From assembly GCA_029776205.1 (NCBI GenBank), contig JAKOTQ010000011.1, positions 24,726 through 88,725 of the forward strand: a stretch of 64,000 bases of DNA. Reading direction: 5' to 3'. This document shows positions 46,835 through 55,752 of this stretch, piece after piece. The notes under the pieces were generated by a model that saw only the letters and a list, made by a program, of their open reading frames with translations, was not told where the DNA came from and made no database searches. Numbering within the stretch: the stretch's first letter is position 1; each line of letters opens with the position of its first letter. This DNA is from Bacillota bacterium. Lineage in GTDB: Bacteria > Bacillota > UBA4882 > UBA8346. The translations under genes were made by a program, and so were the position numbers.

Positions 46835-47635
46835 ATGAAGAAAAATCAAATATTCATGTTCATTTTAATCTTATCATTACTATTAAACTGCTTGGATTGC
46901 ATTGCTGCAGAAAATATTAAATATTATCCCATCATTGTCAAAGGAGTTTTACTCGGAGGCTACGGGAATGGAACCTGGTGGGAGCATGATAACCTGTTTA
47001 AACGCCTTAGCGATAAGCAAACTTATCAGATTTATTCCCTGACTGAGAAAATCGGGATTGCTACCGGAGAAAAAATATCTAAAAAAGAGGAGTATGAACC
47101 TCCCCGGATTATAATCATTCATCCCAAATACAGACGTTCTGAACATTACGCCATCAGCTGCGATTGGAACCCTTTGCCCAGACTACCAAAAATCCTCAGT
47201 AACAATAATGAAGCCTATCGAAAAATAGTTCAGGATATTTTACATGAACACAAGATAAAAAATGTTCCCAATATTGAACAAATAATCCAGGTCGATCTAG
47301 AAGGAGATGGAATCAACGAAGTAATCATCGTCGCTAAAAAGACAACCGCTGATTTTAGTTTTTTCAACAACGAATACTCCTTTTTACTGGTTCGAAAAAT
47401 GATTCAGGGAAAAGTGAAAAATATCTTTCTCGAAGAAGAATTCATTATTAATAATGATGAATGTATGCAAATTCCTCCGTCATCCTACAGAATCCGGGGA
47501 CTATTCGACGCTGACGGTGACGGAATATTGGAGATCCTGGTAGAAACCTGGTATTTCGAAGGTGGTGGATATCTCTTATATAAATGGGACGGCAGCAATT
47601 TTCAATTGGTTCTGTCAAATGTGGACGGGTTATAA
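46835..47635 (+). CDS. Secreted protein with two DxDGDG motifs, companion of the M15 protein
   Basis: 266 residues. An N-terminal signal peptide (FILILSLLLNCLDCIAA) is followed by a mature domain with no named family that I recognise. Two calcium-loop-like motifs, DLEGDGINEVIIV (about 153) and DADGDGILEILVE (about 225), resemble VCBS/FG-GAP loops. The gene starts 3 bases after the M15 stop, so the two are translated together. A decayed paralogue lies at 48966-49334. It could protect the cell from the M15 enzyme or assist it; this is inference. Confidence 0.6.
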   Translation: MKKNQIFMFILILSLLLNCLDCIAAENIKYYPIIVKGVLLGGYGNGTWWEHDNLFKRLSDKQTYQIYSLTEKIGIATGEKISKKEEYEPPRIIIIHPKYRRSEHYAISCDWNPLPRLPKILSNNNEAYRKIVQDILHEHKIKNVPNIEQIIQVDLEGDGINEVIIVAKKTTADFSFFNNEYSFLLVRKMIQGKVKNIFLEEEFIINNDECMQIPPSSYRIRGLFDADGDGILEILVETWYFEGGGYLLYKWDGSNFQLVLSNVDGL

Positions 47636-47902
47636 CCGAGCAGAACCGGCGTAAAAATATCTGAACACTAAATGAACAGCCAAAAGAAGCTATCTAATAA
47701 ATGATAACCAAGAAGACGTTATTATTTTTTACTTGATTGTGTTCCAGTAATGTTCGCTATTTTCCATCAGGAACTCAAAACTTTTAGCTGCCTTACGTTT
47801 AGATAGTAGCTCCTGTAATATGTTTTATATGTTTTTTGATTATAGCAATTTACTGTTTTCCAATCTTCCGTGTATTCCATCTAGTAACAACAAACAAGTC
47901 TC

Positions 47903-48439
47903 ATGTATGAGTCCATTTATAGTAAAAATTGGACCGGAAAACACATAACTCCGGAATTTAAAGCAAAAGTACTTGAAATATGCAAAAAATTGAGGATGGA
48001 CCCGGATATTCTGATGGCGATTATGGCCTTTGAGTCAGGATTTGATCCTGCAGCCCGTAATAAAGCATCAGGCGCCACTGGTTTGATTCAATTCATGGAA
48101 CCTACTGCTAATAAATTAGGAACAACAACAAAGGCGTTGGCTGAAATGAGTGCAGTCAAGCAATTGGATTATGTTTATTCGCATTATAAACCTTATGCTG
48201 GGAAAATACACAGTATTGGAGATGCATATATGGTTACCTTTATGCCGATAGCCGTTGGTAAAAACGGTGATTTTATTCTTGGCATCAAAGATTCAGATAG
48301 AATTATAAGCGGCAACCTAACATATGGAAAAGTTTATTCCCAAAATTCTGCTTTAGATGTTGATGGTGATGGAAGAATAACAAAAGCGGAAGCCGTAGGA
48401 TTTATTGAAAGAATTATTGCCAGTAAACTACCAAAATAA
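47903..48439 (+). CDS. Lytic-transglycosylase-like (SLT) protein with EF-hand end
   Basis: 178 residues. The SLT-type core has ILMAIMAFESGFDPAAR with the catalytic Glu at 44, and KASGATGLIQFM at about 53-64. A single EF-hand-like loop DVDGDGRITKAE is at about 152-163. There is no signal peptide and no peptidoglycan-binding domain, and the ORF cannot be extended because TAA lies five codons upstream. There is no good ribosome site. It looks like an enzyme tip without its carrier, comparable to the C-terminus of the M15 protein. A 267-base gap before it holds no other gene. Confidence 0.7.
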   Translation: MYESIYSKNWTGKHITPEFKAKVLEICKKLRMDPDILMAIMAFESGFDPAARNKASGATGLIQFMEPTANKLGTTTKALAEMSAVKQLDYVYSHYKPYAGKIHSIGDAYMVTFMPIAVGKNGDFILGIKDSDRIISGNLTYGKVYSQNSALDVDGDGRITKAEAVGFIERIIASKLPK

Positions 48440-48456
48440 AAATGGAGGATAATATT

Positions 48457-48960
48457 ATGATTCCAAACAAGAAATTACTAATCATTGCTTCAGTCACAAT
48501 AATTTGCTTTTTTGTCATTATTTCTCTCGTTGAGCCAAAAATATTTGCTCCCTTTTCAACAATTACAAATATTAATTCTTCTGAAAATAACTCTTTGGAA
48601 AACTGGATTGGAGATTATTTTTTTTCGGAATTTAATCCTCCATTCCAAAACATGTTTTTCAGTGTATCCATTTATAAAGAAAACAACAGTTTTCTTTCAA
48701 AGATATTCATCGACGGATATCAAACATTGGAAAGAAATTTAGCTCAGGTTGTTGGAGATGAAAACTCGATTCGTTTCGAATTTCTCGATTATTTACCTGA
48801 AAATATGTATGAGCCATATAAAAAAGGAGATATCTTACTTCAGTTCAAAAAAGAAAACTCCAAAATAATCACTATATGGGGAAAAATTGGGCCACTTTTG
48901 CTGGAAAACCGTAAGCCAGGAGTATATTTTGAAAAAATCACCAAAACAGAAAAGCCTTAA
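48457..48960 (+). CDS. Membrane-anchored or secreted protein downstream of the SLT gene
   Basis: 167 residues. An N-terminal hydrophobic segment (KLLIIASVTIICFFVIISLV) is followed by a small beta-rich domain with ENWIGDYFFSEFNPP, FSVSIYKENNSFLSKIFIDGY and KPGVYFEK. The pattern recalls the domain I remember as DUF5991, but this needs a search. ATG at 48457 follows GGAGG. It starts 17 bases after the SLT gene, which suggests a functional pair, possibly enzyme and inhibitor. Confidence 0.5.
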   Translation: MIPNKKLLIIASVTIICFFVIISLVEPKIFAPFSTITNINSSENNSLENWIGDYFFSEFNPPFQNMFFSVSIYKENNSFLSKIFIDGYQTLERNLAQVVGDENSIRFEFLDYLPENMYEPYKKGDILLQFKKENSKIITIWGKIGPLLLENRKPGVYFEKITKTEKP

Positions 48961-48965
48961 AATCT

Positions 48966-49334
48966 ATGAAATACCTAGGATGTTACTATACTCAATCATT
49001 TTATCTAACTACGCTTCAGGTTCTACATAAAATAATCCCAAAGTTATTAAGAACTATCATCCTAATCGTCGTATCCGGCATATTTATTTGAGGTTATGCT
49101 GATGGAGTTTGGTTATGTCGAAAATATTTTCATCGCAAAAGATATTATCGTAACTAATAAGCCCTATGTAGAAATGCTTCCGGTAACCTTTGAACCGAAT
49201 TTCTTATCGATGCCGACGGCGACGGAATTTTGGAACTTCTGGTAAAAAGCAGTTATTATGAGGATATCGGAGATTTTTTATGTAAACGCAACAGCCGTAA
49301 ATCAAAACATTCCTTGAAGATATCTTTCACATAG
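48966..49334 (+). pseudogene. Decayed copy of the 46835-47635 gene
   Basis: Pieces of the secreted companion survive in shifted frames: a hydrophobic leader (RTIILIVVSGIFI), GYADGVW that matches GYGNGTW, ENIFIAKDIIVTNK that matches KNIFLEEEFIINND, and IDADGDGILELLVKSSYYE that matches FDADGDGILEILVETWYFE. Stops and frame changes break it, and the middle third is deleted. No intact reading frame remains. Confidence 0.7.
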
Positions 49335-49359
49335 ACTATGAACAAGGAGACTTAAGCAA

Positions 49360-49464
49360 ATGTATAGTGTAAGTGGAAGTGATGGTGATATTGAAAAAAA
49401 ATTCTCTAGTAAAAGCTTACTAGAATATGTTATTAATATGTTTGAAGTGAGTGTAGCAAAATGA
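49360..49464 (+). CDS. 34-residue ORF overlapping the methyltransferase start
   Basis: ATG at 49360 follows AAGGAG by 10 bases. The peptide (MYSVSGSDGDIEKKFSSK to the end EVSVAK) matches nothing I know. Its TGA (49462-49464) overlaps the ATG of the methyltransferase as ATGA, which is typical of translational coupling. It may be a leader peptide or a small regulator. The coding status rests on the ribosome site and the overlap only. Confidence 0.4.
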   Translation: MYSVSGSDGDIEKKFSSKSLLEYVINMFEVSVAK

Positions 49465-50639
49465 AACACATTCATCCTTTCCCAGCTCGTATGGCTCCGG
49501 AGATCGCCTTGTCAAAGATCTCTTCTTTAAATAGCGGACAAAAAGTTCTCGACCCAATGACTGGTTCAGGGATGGTCTTAATCACTGCAGCCCGTGCCGG
49601 AATAGAATCTATTGGCGTAGATCTAGATCCTTTGGCGGTCTTAATTTCAAGAGTTGCTTCTACCCAAGTCGAAATAAACAATATTTACAATGGATTAGAT
49701 TGCTTACTACAAAAAGTTTCTGATTTTTCCAACAAGACAGTTACTCTCCCATGGATCGATTCCGACCCCGAAACTGTTAATTTTATAAAATTTTGGTTTG
49801 ATGAAAAACAAATTATTCAACTAAGGTTATTATCATATTTTCTTGTTGTAAACCCTATACCTTTTCAAAAACATATTATAGATTTTCTTTTAGTAGCTAT
49901 AAGTAGATTAATAATCACCAAAGAACCAAAAGCGTCATTAGCACGGGACACCGCTCATAGTAGACCACATAAAGTCATTTGCAGTAATGACTTTGATATA
50001 ATAAAGTCACTTCCAAAATCTGTAGATCATATGGTTAGTGTCTTTAATTCGGCCAAAATACACAAAAACTCAATAACATTTTTAGGTGATGCGCGTAATT
50101 TAAACTTTATAAACGATTTTGACATTGATATAGTGGTAACTTCACCACCTTATTTAAATGCACTAGATTATATGCGCGGACATAAGTTTTCTCTTGTTTG
50201 GTTTGGATATTCTATCCCTAAATTACGTGATATACGTTCATCAGTAATCGGAACCGAAAAAACGTTCGATACTCAGTTAAATACTGAATTTCTAAATATA
50301 CTTAAAAAATTTAATTTAGAAAATATCAGCAAAACAACGACTTTAATGATTCAAAAATATTTTTTCGATTTATGCAAACAATTGTCAGAATCATATCGGG
50401 TTTTAAAAAACAACGGCATAGCATCATATGTGATAGGAAATTCAGAAATAAAAGGAAACTTTATCCCAAATCATGAATTATTAAAAAAAGCAGCAAGCTT
50501 AGCAGGATTTCATTTAAAAGACGAGGAAAAACGTCAGATTCCGGATAACAGACGTTATTTACCTATTAAAGGTGACCATATAAAGTCACTCTCAAAACGA
50601 ATGCGTGAAGAATATATTTTAACATTTACCAAAACCTAG
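49461..50639 (+). CDS. Orphan DNA methyltransferase (N4/N6-type)
   Basis: 392 residues. It starts KHIHPFPARMAPEIALSKI, then the SAM-binding motif DPMTGSGMVLITAARAG (about 31-47) with GVDLDP, and the catalytic VVTSPPYLNALDYMRG (about 224-238). SPPY is usual for N4-cytosine enzymes, though adenine targets cannot be excluded. Motif I comes before motif IV, so it is alpha- or gamma-class in layout. No restriction enzyme or specificity subunit is next to it. AT-rich, unlike the flanking conserved genes, so probably acquired. A 256-base AT-rich gap after it has no visible gene. Confidence 0.85.
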   Translation: MKHIHPFPARMAPEIALSKISSLNSGQKVLDPMTGSGMVLITAARAGIESIGVDLDPLAVLISRVASTQVEINNIYNGLDCLLQKVSDFSNKTVTLPWIDSDPETVNFIKFWFDEKQIIQLRLLSYFLVVNPIPFQKHIIDFLLVAISRLIITKEPKASLARDTAHSRPHKVICSNDFDIIKSLPKSVDHMVSVFNSAKIHKNSITFLGDARNLNFINDFDIDIVVTSPPYLNALDYMRGHKFSLVWFGYSIPKLRDIRSSVIGTEKTFDTQLNTEFLNILKKFNLENISKTTTLMIQKYFFDLCKQLSESYRVLKNNGIASYVIGNSEIKGNFIPNHELLKKAASLAGFHLKDEEKRQIPDNRRYLPIKGDHIKSLSKRMREEYILTFTKT

Positions 50640-50842
50640 TCATGTCATTAACTGCACCTATTATCACTGATAAATTACGAAAGTTAAAACAGCCATAAAA
50701 CACAGCTATTGTTAACATCACAATTTAATAGCCCTAAATTTTCACTTTTCAAGAACGCGGTTTATCTAACTCTTTCATGCTTAGTATAGAAGCCATAATA
50801 CAAAATTAGGCTATCAAAAAGCTACGAAGATTATAAGAATTG

Positions 50843-50888
50843 AAACAAATAAACTGATGAGTTCTTTTTTGAACCCATCAGTTTATTT
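50843..50888 (-). terminator. Terminator after ricT
   Basis: A long near-perfect stem (50871-50888 with 50847-50864) with a six-base loop lies right after the stop of ricT. The T run is broken (TTTATTTGTTTC) but should suffice. Confidence 0.75.
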
Positions 50889-50895
50889 AAAACTC

Positions 50896-51741
50896 TTATT
50901 CCCCCTGCGGTTGTTTCTCTTCTACCCCTTCATCCTCCAAAATGATCTCTTCCACTTCAGAGAGGAGCACTTCTCTCTTATCGCCGTTTTCAAACTGGAC
51001 CACCAATGTTTCCCTCAATTGGTTGGTCTCAATAATCTTACCTTCCCTATCGTCCACCCGGACTTTGCTACCTACTAACGGTAGATCCGCCTTGGTATCC
51101 CGGTAACCGGAGGATTCAAATTTCAAACAACACATTAACCGGGAGCAAATACCGGAAATTTTAGCCGGATTGAGAGACAGATTTTGCTCTTTGGCCATCT
51201 TAATCGAGACCGGTTCAAAATCGCCCAAAAATGTAGCACAACAAAGGGGCCGGCCACAAGGCCCGAGACCTCCGATCATTTTCGCTTCATCGCGGACACC
51301 GATTTGCCGAAGCTCGATCCGGGTCCGGAACACAGCAGCCAAATCTTTGACCAATTCCCGGAAGTCCACCCGTCCATCGGCAGTAAAATAGAAAATGATT
51401 TTACTCCGGTCAAAGGTGTATTCCACATCGATTAGCTTCATTTCCAGTTTGTGCTGTTCGATCTTTTGCTGGCAAATGATCAACGCTTTCTTCTCTTTTT
51501 CCTTGTTTTCCTGGAGCTGCACATGATCTTCCGGTGTTGCAATCCGGAGAACATTTTTAAGTGGCAGCGTTACCTTGTCTTCTCCCACTTGCCTGGGACC
51601 AATCATCACCTGCCCGAATTCAATGCCCCGGGCCGTCTCTACAATCACATAGTCCCCTTGATTCACCTCAATCGATTGAGGATCAAAATAATAAATTTTA
51701 CCCGCTTGCTTAAAGCGGACTCCTACCACATTGAAAACCAT
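50896..51741 (-). CDS. ricT: RicT (YaaT), PSP1-domain protein
   Basis: 281 residues. The PSP1 core has FDPQSIEVNQGDYVIVETARG and VEYTFDRSKIIFYFTADGRVDF, followed by the cysteine cluster GPCGRPLCCATFLGDF and GICSRLMCCLKFE, which binds Fe-S in the Ric complex. RicT works with RicA and RicF to guide RNase Y cleavage and affects sporulation and competence. It is the last gene of the conserved dnaX-to-ricT block, downstream of holB. Confidence 0.93.
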   Translation of the reverse strand: MVFNVVGVRFKQAGKIYYFDPQSIEVNQGDYVIVETARGIEFGQVMIGPRQVGEDKVTLPLKNVLRIATPEDHVQLQENKEKEKKALIICQQKIEQHKLEMKLIDVEYTFDRSKIIFYFTADGRVDFRELVKDLAAVFRTRIELRQIGVRDEAKMIGGLGPCGRPLCCATFLGDFEPVSIKMAKEQNLSLNPAKISGICSRLMCCLKFESSGYRDTKADLPLVGSKVRVDDREGKIIETNQLRETLVVQFENGDKREVLLSEVEEIILEDEGVEEKQPQGE

Positions 51742-51875
51742 TCAATCCGATCCTTTCAAAATGATCCGTTTATATTATCCCTATTTTAAATTATATTGTA
51801 CATGAATTACACTATTCGGTAATCAAAAAAATCATCTTTTTCAAAAAATTCTCTCAATTCTCTAGTAAACCGGTA

Positions 51876-52802
51876 CTATGACGTATATAGCCGTTTCAAT
51901 GTTGTGAAAAAGTCATCCAGCATCAGGCGGACATTGACATTATACTCGCACATAACCAGCAATTCCGCCACTCTCTCCAAAGCCCCTGTCGTCCGAGTGA
52001 CAGAATCGGGAGTTTCCAAACGAATCAAATCTCCGCGAAGTTCCGTTTCCCATTGCCGCAAAATAAGTAAAATATCCTTCCGTTCCTTCTTTTCCAGCTC
52101 CTCGCTGACCTTAAATAATGAAATTAAATCTAAACGAATCAGATCAGCAATACGCCATTGATGAGAACCCGAATCTCCTTCGGTCACTTCTTTCAACGCT
52201 AAGCCCGGTAAACCTTGACTGGCCACACTCCGCTTCCGGGCTTCGGCAGGACTGTAGCCCAATGCCAAAAGACGTTCCTCAATTTCCGAAACGGGAACCG
52301 GGAACAAATGATAGACCTGACAACGGGAACGGATCGTCGGCAAAATACTGTCAGCCCGGACCGCCACAAACATAAACACTATCCCAGGCGGAGCTTCTTC
52401 CAGCAATTTTAAGAAACTATTGGAAGCCACATCCGTTAATTTTTCGGCTTCCGGAAAAAAGTAAATCTTACGTTTCCCCATGACGGGACTGAGATAAGCC
52501 TGATGCTGAACCTGGCGAATCTGATCAATTTTGAGTGTATTCCCTTCAGGCTCTACAATGATAAAATCCGGATGGTTTCCACTCTCAAATCGGCAACAGG
52601 AAGAACATCGGCAATCTCTGGCTTTCCCGCCTGCTTCGCAAAGTAATTGTTTGGCAAAGGCTTTAGCCAAAGTTTTTTTACCTACACCGGCAGGACCCAG
52701 CCACAGATAGGCATGTCCCACTTTTCCGGCTGCCAACGATGAGGTCAACGATTTTACAACTTCACCGTGTCCAATGATTGTCTCCAATATTTCCAATGCC
52801 AC
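51876..52802 (-). CDS. holB: DNA polymerase III delta prime subunit
   Basis: 308 residues. The AAA+ fold has GHAYLWLGPAGVGKKTLAKAF (Walker A, altered with K-K), the zinc cysteines CRCSSCCRF and the sensor-type TIRSRCQVYHLFPV. It is part of the clamp loader with DnaX and HolA. The start is a GTG at 52802 after GGTGAGAT. It lies 5 bases downstream of yaaR. Confidence 0.92.
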   Translation of the reverse strand: MALEILETIIGHGEVVKSLTSSLAAGKVGHAYLWLGPAGVGKKTLAKAFAKQLLCEAGGKARDCRCSSCCRFESGNHPDFIIVEPEGNTLKIDQIRQVQHQAYLSPVMGKRKIYFFPEAEKLTDVASNSFLKLLEEAPPGIVFMFVAVRADSILPTIRSRCQVYHLFPVPVSEIEERLLALGYSPAEARKRSVASQGLPGLALKEVTEGDSGSHQWRIADLIRLDLISLFKVSEELEKKERKDILLILRQWETELRGDLIRLETPDSVTRTTGALERVAELLVMCEYNVNVRLMLDDFFTTLKRLYTS

Positions 52803-52807
52803 CTATC

Positions 52808-53251
52808 TCACCAATATAAGTCGATCAATAACCCCCGGATCTCGTCAAGCTTACCCACTAAGTCCAGTTGATTTTTCTCCTGGCTCACGACAGAATCTAT
52901 CAATTCCTCCAGGGAGGCATTAATCCGTTTCACAATAACAAAGTTTTTCCGGTTGCCAAAGCGATCCCACAGCGTCTCTTCTTCCAGAGAATAAGCCTGA
53001 CCAATAGCTTCTTTCATAAAAGACCGTACCAATTCAACATAGCGTTTAATCCCTTCAGGAGTCGGACGTTTTTTCAATTCCCGGCTTTGAACATCGATCT
53101 TTTGTAATAATTCGGAGCAAATTTGCGTTTTTTGCTCATTCACCGAATCTTTTAAAGCCATTTCAAACGATCCGGCCATCGAATCAGCGCCTCGGGATGT
53201 CGATAGTTTTGAGCCGCCAATAATTGTGGAGTCTACGGGTTTGATCTTCAC
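52808..53251 (-). CDS. yaaR: YaaR-family protein (DUF327)
   Basis: 147 residues, helical and soluble. It has RGADSMAGSFEMALKDSVNEQ and RFGNRKNFVIVKRINASLEEL, the DUF327 pattern. The function is unknown, but it always sits between darA and holB. The start is a GTG at 53251 with GGAGGA 6 bases upstream. Confidence 0.85.
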   Translation of the reverse strand: MKIKPVDSTIIGGSKLSTSRGADSMAGSFEMALKDSVNEQKTQICSELLQKIDVQSRELKKRPTPEGIKRYVELVRSFMKEAIGQAYSLEEETLWDRFGNRKNFVIVKRINASLEELIDSVVSQEKNQLDLVGKLDEIRGLLIDLYW

Positions 53252-53270
53252 GTTGTTCCTCCATTATCTC

Positions 53271-53600
53271 CTAAATTTTGATAAAATCAGCCACTTCAAG
53301 CACAAATACCGTTGCTCCGCCAACCGTTACCTCAACCGGTGCTTGCATATAGTTGTTCATGGATGGACCGACCGAAGCTAACGGAGTCACCAGCTGTTTC
53401 CGGGTCTGACATGTCTCCTTGATAATTTCCATCACTTCATTCACTTTTTCAGCGGATACCCCAATCATAAGCGTGGTATTCCCCTGACGTAAAAATCCTC
53501 CGCTACTTGCCAGTTTGGTTGCAGAGTAATGATGTTCCGTTAAGGCTTTCAACAACTTATGAACATCCTGGTCTTGAACCATCGCAATGATCATTCGCAT
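53271..53600 (-). CDS. darA: DarA (YaaQ), PII-like cyclic di-AMP-binding protein
   Basis: 109 residues. MIIAMVQDQDVHKLLKALTEH, TKLASSGGFLRQGNTTLMIG and NNYMQAPVEVTVGGATVFV are the conserved ligand-site strands of DarA. It binds cyclic di-AMP; downstream partners are not settled. The ATG at 53600 follows GGGGGTG. It lies between tmk and yaaR. Confidence 0.93.
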   Translation of the reverse strand: MRMIIAMVQDQDVHKLLKALTEHHYSATKLASSGGFLRQGNTTLMIGVSAEKVNEVMEIIKETCQTRKQLVTPLASVGPSMNNYMQAPVEVTVGGATVFVLEVADFIKI

Positions 53601-53633
53601 ATGCAGCACCCCCATTTAGATATCTACCCAGAA

Positions 53634-54269
53634 TTATATATTCAACTTCCGCTGCAAAATTTCCATAATATCCCGGTGAATCGACTCAATGGAGTGCTCT
53701 TCCGATTCGACCCGGACAAACCTAGAATCGGACTTGGACAACTGAATAAAACCCTCCCGGACTTTCCGGTGAAAGAGCATCTCCCGAGACTCGATCCGAT
53801 CCGCTTCTGCCCGGTGCTGACGGCCTTTGATCCTTTCTAATGCTTTTTCAACGGACACATCTATAAAAAATGTTAAATCCGGCATCAATCCGTTGACCGC
53901 CATCCGGTTCACGGCTTTAACCACTTCCACATCCCAGCCCAATCCATATCCTTGATAAGCAATACTGGAGTCGATAAACCGGTCAGAAATGACGATCTTG
54001 CCTTCGGCTAACGCCGGTTTGATTAAATTCTCAACATGCTGAGCCCGAGAAGCAGCATACAGTAATATTTCTGCCATGGGCACCAACGGCTCTGTTGTCG
54101 GCGTTAAAATAACCCGACGTATTTCTTCAGCCAGCGGTGTCCCTCCCGGCTCTCTGGTTAACACGACTGAATATCCCTTTCGACTTAAAGCCTCTTTTAA
54201 CTTCAATGCCTGAGTGCTCTTCCCGGAACCATCCAAGCCCTCAAATGTAATTAAATATCCTTTAGCCAT
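53634..54269 (-). CDS. tmk: Thymidylate kinase
   Basis: 211 residues. Walker A FEGLDGSGKSTQ, the DR motif in VISDRFIDSSIAYQG, LTREPGGTPLAEEIR and the lid GRQHRAEADRIE. It makes dTDP from dTMP and ATP. The start overlaps the end of the decarboxylase gene by 8 bases and has GAGGATAATC upstream. Confidence 0.96.
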   Translation of the reverse strand: MAKGYLITFEGLDGSGKSTQALKLKEALSRKGYSVVLTREPGGTPLAEEIRRVILTPTTEPLVPMAEILLYAASRAQHVENLIKPALAEGKIVISDRFIDSSIAYQGYGLGWDVEVVKAVNRMAVNGLMPDLTFFIDVSVEKALERIKGRQHRAEADRIESREMLFHRKVREGFIQLSKSDSRFVRVESEEHSIESIHRDIMEILQRKLNI

Positions 54270-55701
54270 GATTATCCTCTATACAGCTAATCTTAATTTC
54301 ACCCCGAACATTCATGCCCCGAATGACTCCGCCGGCTCTTTGAATATTCCGCAATACCTCGATCATCTCCCTAGTGATCCGTTCACCCGGACCTACCAGA
54401 GGAATCCCCGGAGGATACGGGGCTATCGCTTCTGCAGCAATCTGGCCAACGGCCGCTTCAAACGTCACCAACCGCGTTTCCGCAAAAGCGATTTTCCTGG
54501 GAGCAACCTCAACCGGACCAACGGGCATTCGAAACTCCAACGGATCACGCTGATGTTTCCCTGTATTGCTTTCGGCCATCTTTTGAAATGCTTCAACCAA
54601 TTGTTGAAGATCGTTCTCCGGCTGCCAGGGCGGAAGTAACATAGTTACTTGATTGTAGTCAGCATACTCTACCTGTATATCCCATTGTTCCCGAAGCACC
54701 TGATCGACTTCATAACCTGTCAACCCCGTGCCAAGCCATGAACAACTTAAACGCCACGGATCGACTGTCCGCTCCCTGCTAACGATATCCTTGTCCAGTA
54801 ATACTCTGACGCCCGGCATTGAGGCACAAGCTAATTTTAATTCTATCACCTGATTCAGCGACCGGTTAAATAACGCCTGGCCTTTTTCAGCCAAAAACGC
54901 CCGGTTCAAATCAAGGGAAGCCATTAATATAAAAGAAGGGCTGGTCGTCGAGATCCATTGCAAACTCCGATCGATTTTTTCCGGATCAACCCGGGTACCC
55001 TTTAGGTGCAAAAATCCGGTCTGCGTCAAACTACCCAAAAATTTGTGGGTTCCATGGATCCAGAGATCAGCTGCCTTATATGCACTGTAGTCCGGTTTAC
55101 CCCACCAGTCGAAATGGCCGCCATGGGCCTCATCGATGATTAATATCCGTTCTCCTATAATTTTACGGAAATCTTCGACCCGAGTAGCGATACCCTGATA
55201 GGTCGGGTTAGTAAGAATAATCCCTTTAGCATCCGGATAATCTTTCACGGCCTGTTGGAGTGCAATCAGATTAACCCCTTCCGGCAACCCCCAGCCGGGT
55301 ACATAATCTACATCTATATAAACCGGAAATAAATCCGCTAAAATCAACCCATGATACACAGAACTGTGACAATTTCGGGCGATCAATACTTGATCCCCGG
55401 GATTAAAACACCCCAGCATGGCTGCATGCAGTCCCTGTGTTGCACCTTGGACCAAGAAAAAACTCCGATCAGCGTGATAAAATTCAGCAGCCAACCCTTC
55501 AGCATCATTCTTTGCCCTTTCCCAATCTAAACCCGATATTTCGGTTAAGTCGATCTTGGGCAAATCCGTCGGCTGCCACCGTTCACCCCAACTGATACCT
55601 CCCCGGTGTCCCGGAGTATGAAACCCCGTCTTCCCTTGTTCCAAATAACGGAGAAGCTCGGAAAAAAACGGGGTTAAATATTGATCTGCCTGCTTTTTCA
55701 T
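54262..55701 (-). CDS. Orn/Lys/Arg decarboxylase family protein (YaaO-like)
   Basis: 479 residues, PLP-dependent fold type I. Conserved: GFHTPGHRGG, QGATQGLHAAMLG, RNCHSSVYHGLILADL, IIDEAHGGHFDWWGKP and the PLP-binding Lys in HGTHKFLGSLTQTG. The shortened form beside tmk is the YaaO type; it probably decarboxylates arginine or lysine, but substrate is not known. No strong ribosome site is visible upstream. A small degenerate repeat lies between it and csfB. Confidence 0.88.
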   Translation of the reverse strand: MKKQADQYLTPFFSELLRYLEQGKTGFHTPGHRGGISWGERWQPTDLPKIDLTEISGLDWERAKNDAEGLAAEFYHADRSFFLVQGATQGLHAAMLGCFNPGDQVLIARNCHSSVYHGLILADLFPVYIDVDYVPGWGLPEGVNLIALQQAVKDYPDAKGIILTNPTYQGIATRVEDFRKIIGERILIIDEAHGGHFDWWGKPDYSAYKAADLWIHGTHKFLGSLTQTGFLHLKGTRVDPEKIDRSLQWISTTSPSFILMASLDLNRAFLAEKGQALFNRSLNQVIELKLACASMPGVRVLLDKDIVSRERTVDPWRLSCSWLGTGLTGYEVDQVLREQWDIQVEYADYNQVTMLLPPWQPENDLQQLVEAFQKMAESNTGKHQRDPLEFRMPVGPVEVAPRKIAFAETRLVTFEAAVGQIAAEAIAPYPPGIPLVGPGERITREMIEVLRNIQRAGGVIRGMNVRGEIKISCIEDNHG

Positions 55702-55752
55702 TGTGCTTTAAAGTTTCGACATAACGGACGATATTTCCTTTTTTATTTAAAA

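Noticed and set aside
47731..47830. Minus-strand stretch encoding LQELLSKRKAAKSFEFLMEN and a stop, which looked like a transposase tail
   Set aside because: Fewer than 35 codons, no start, no inverted repeats and no family match that I can defend.
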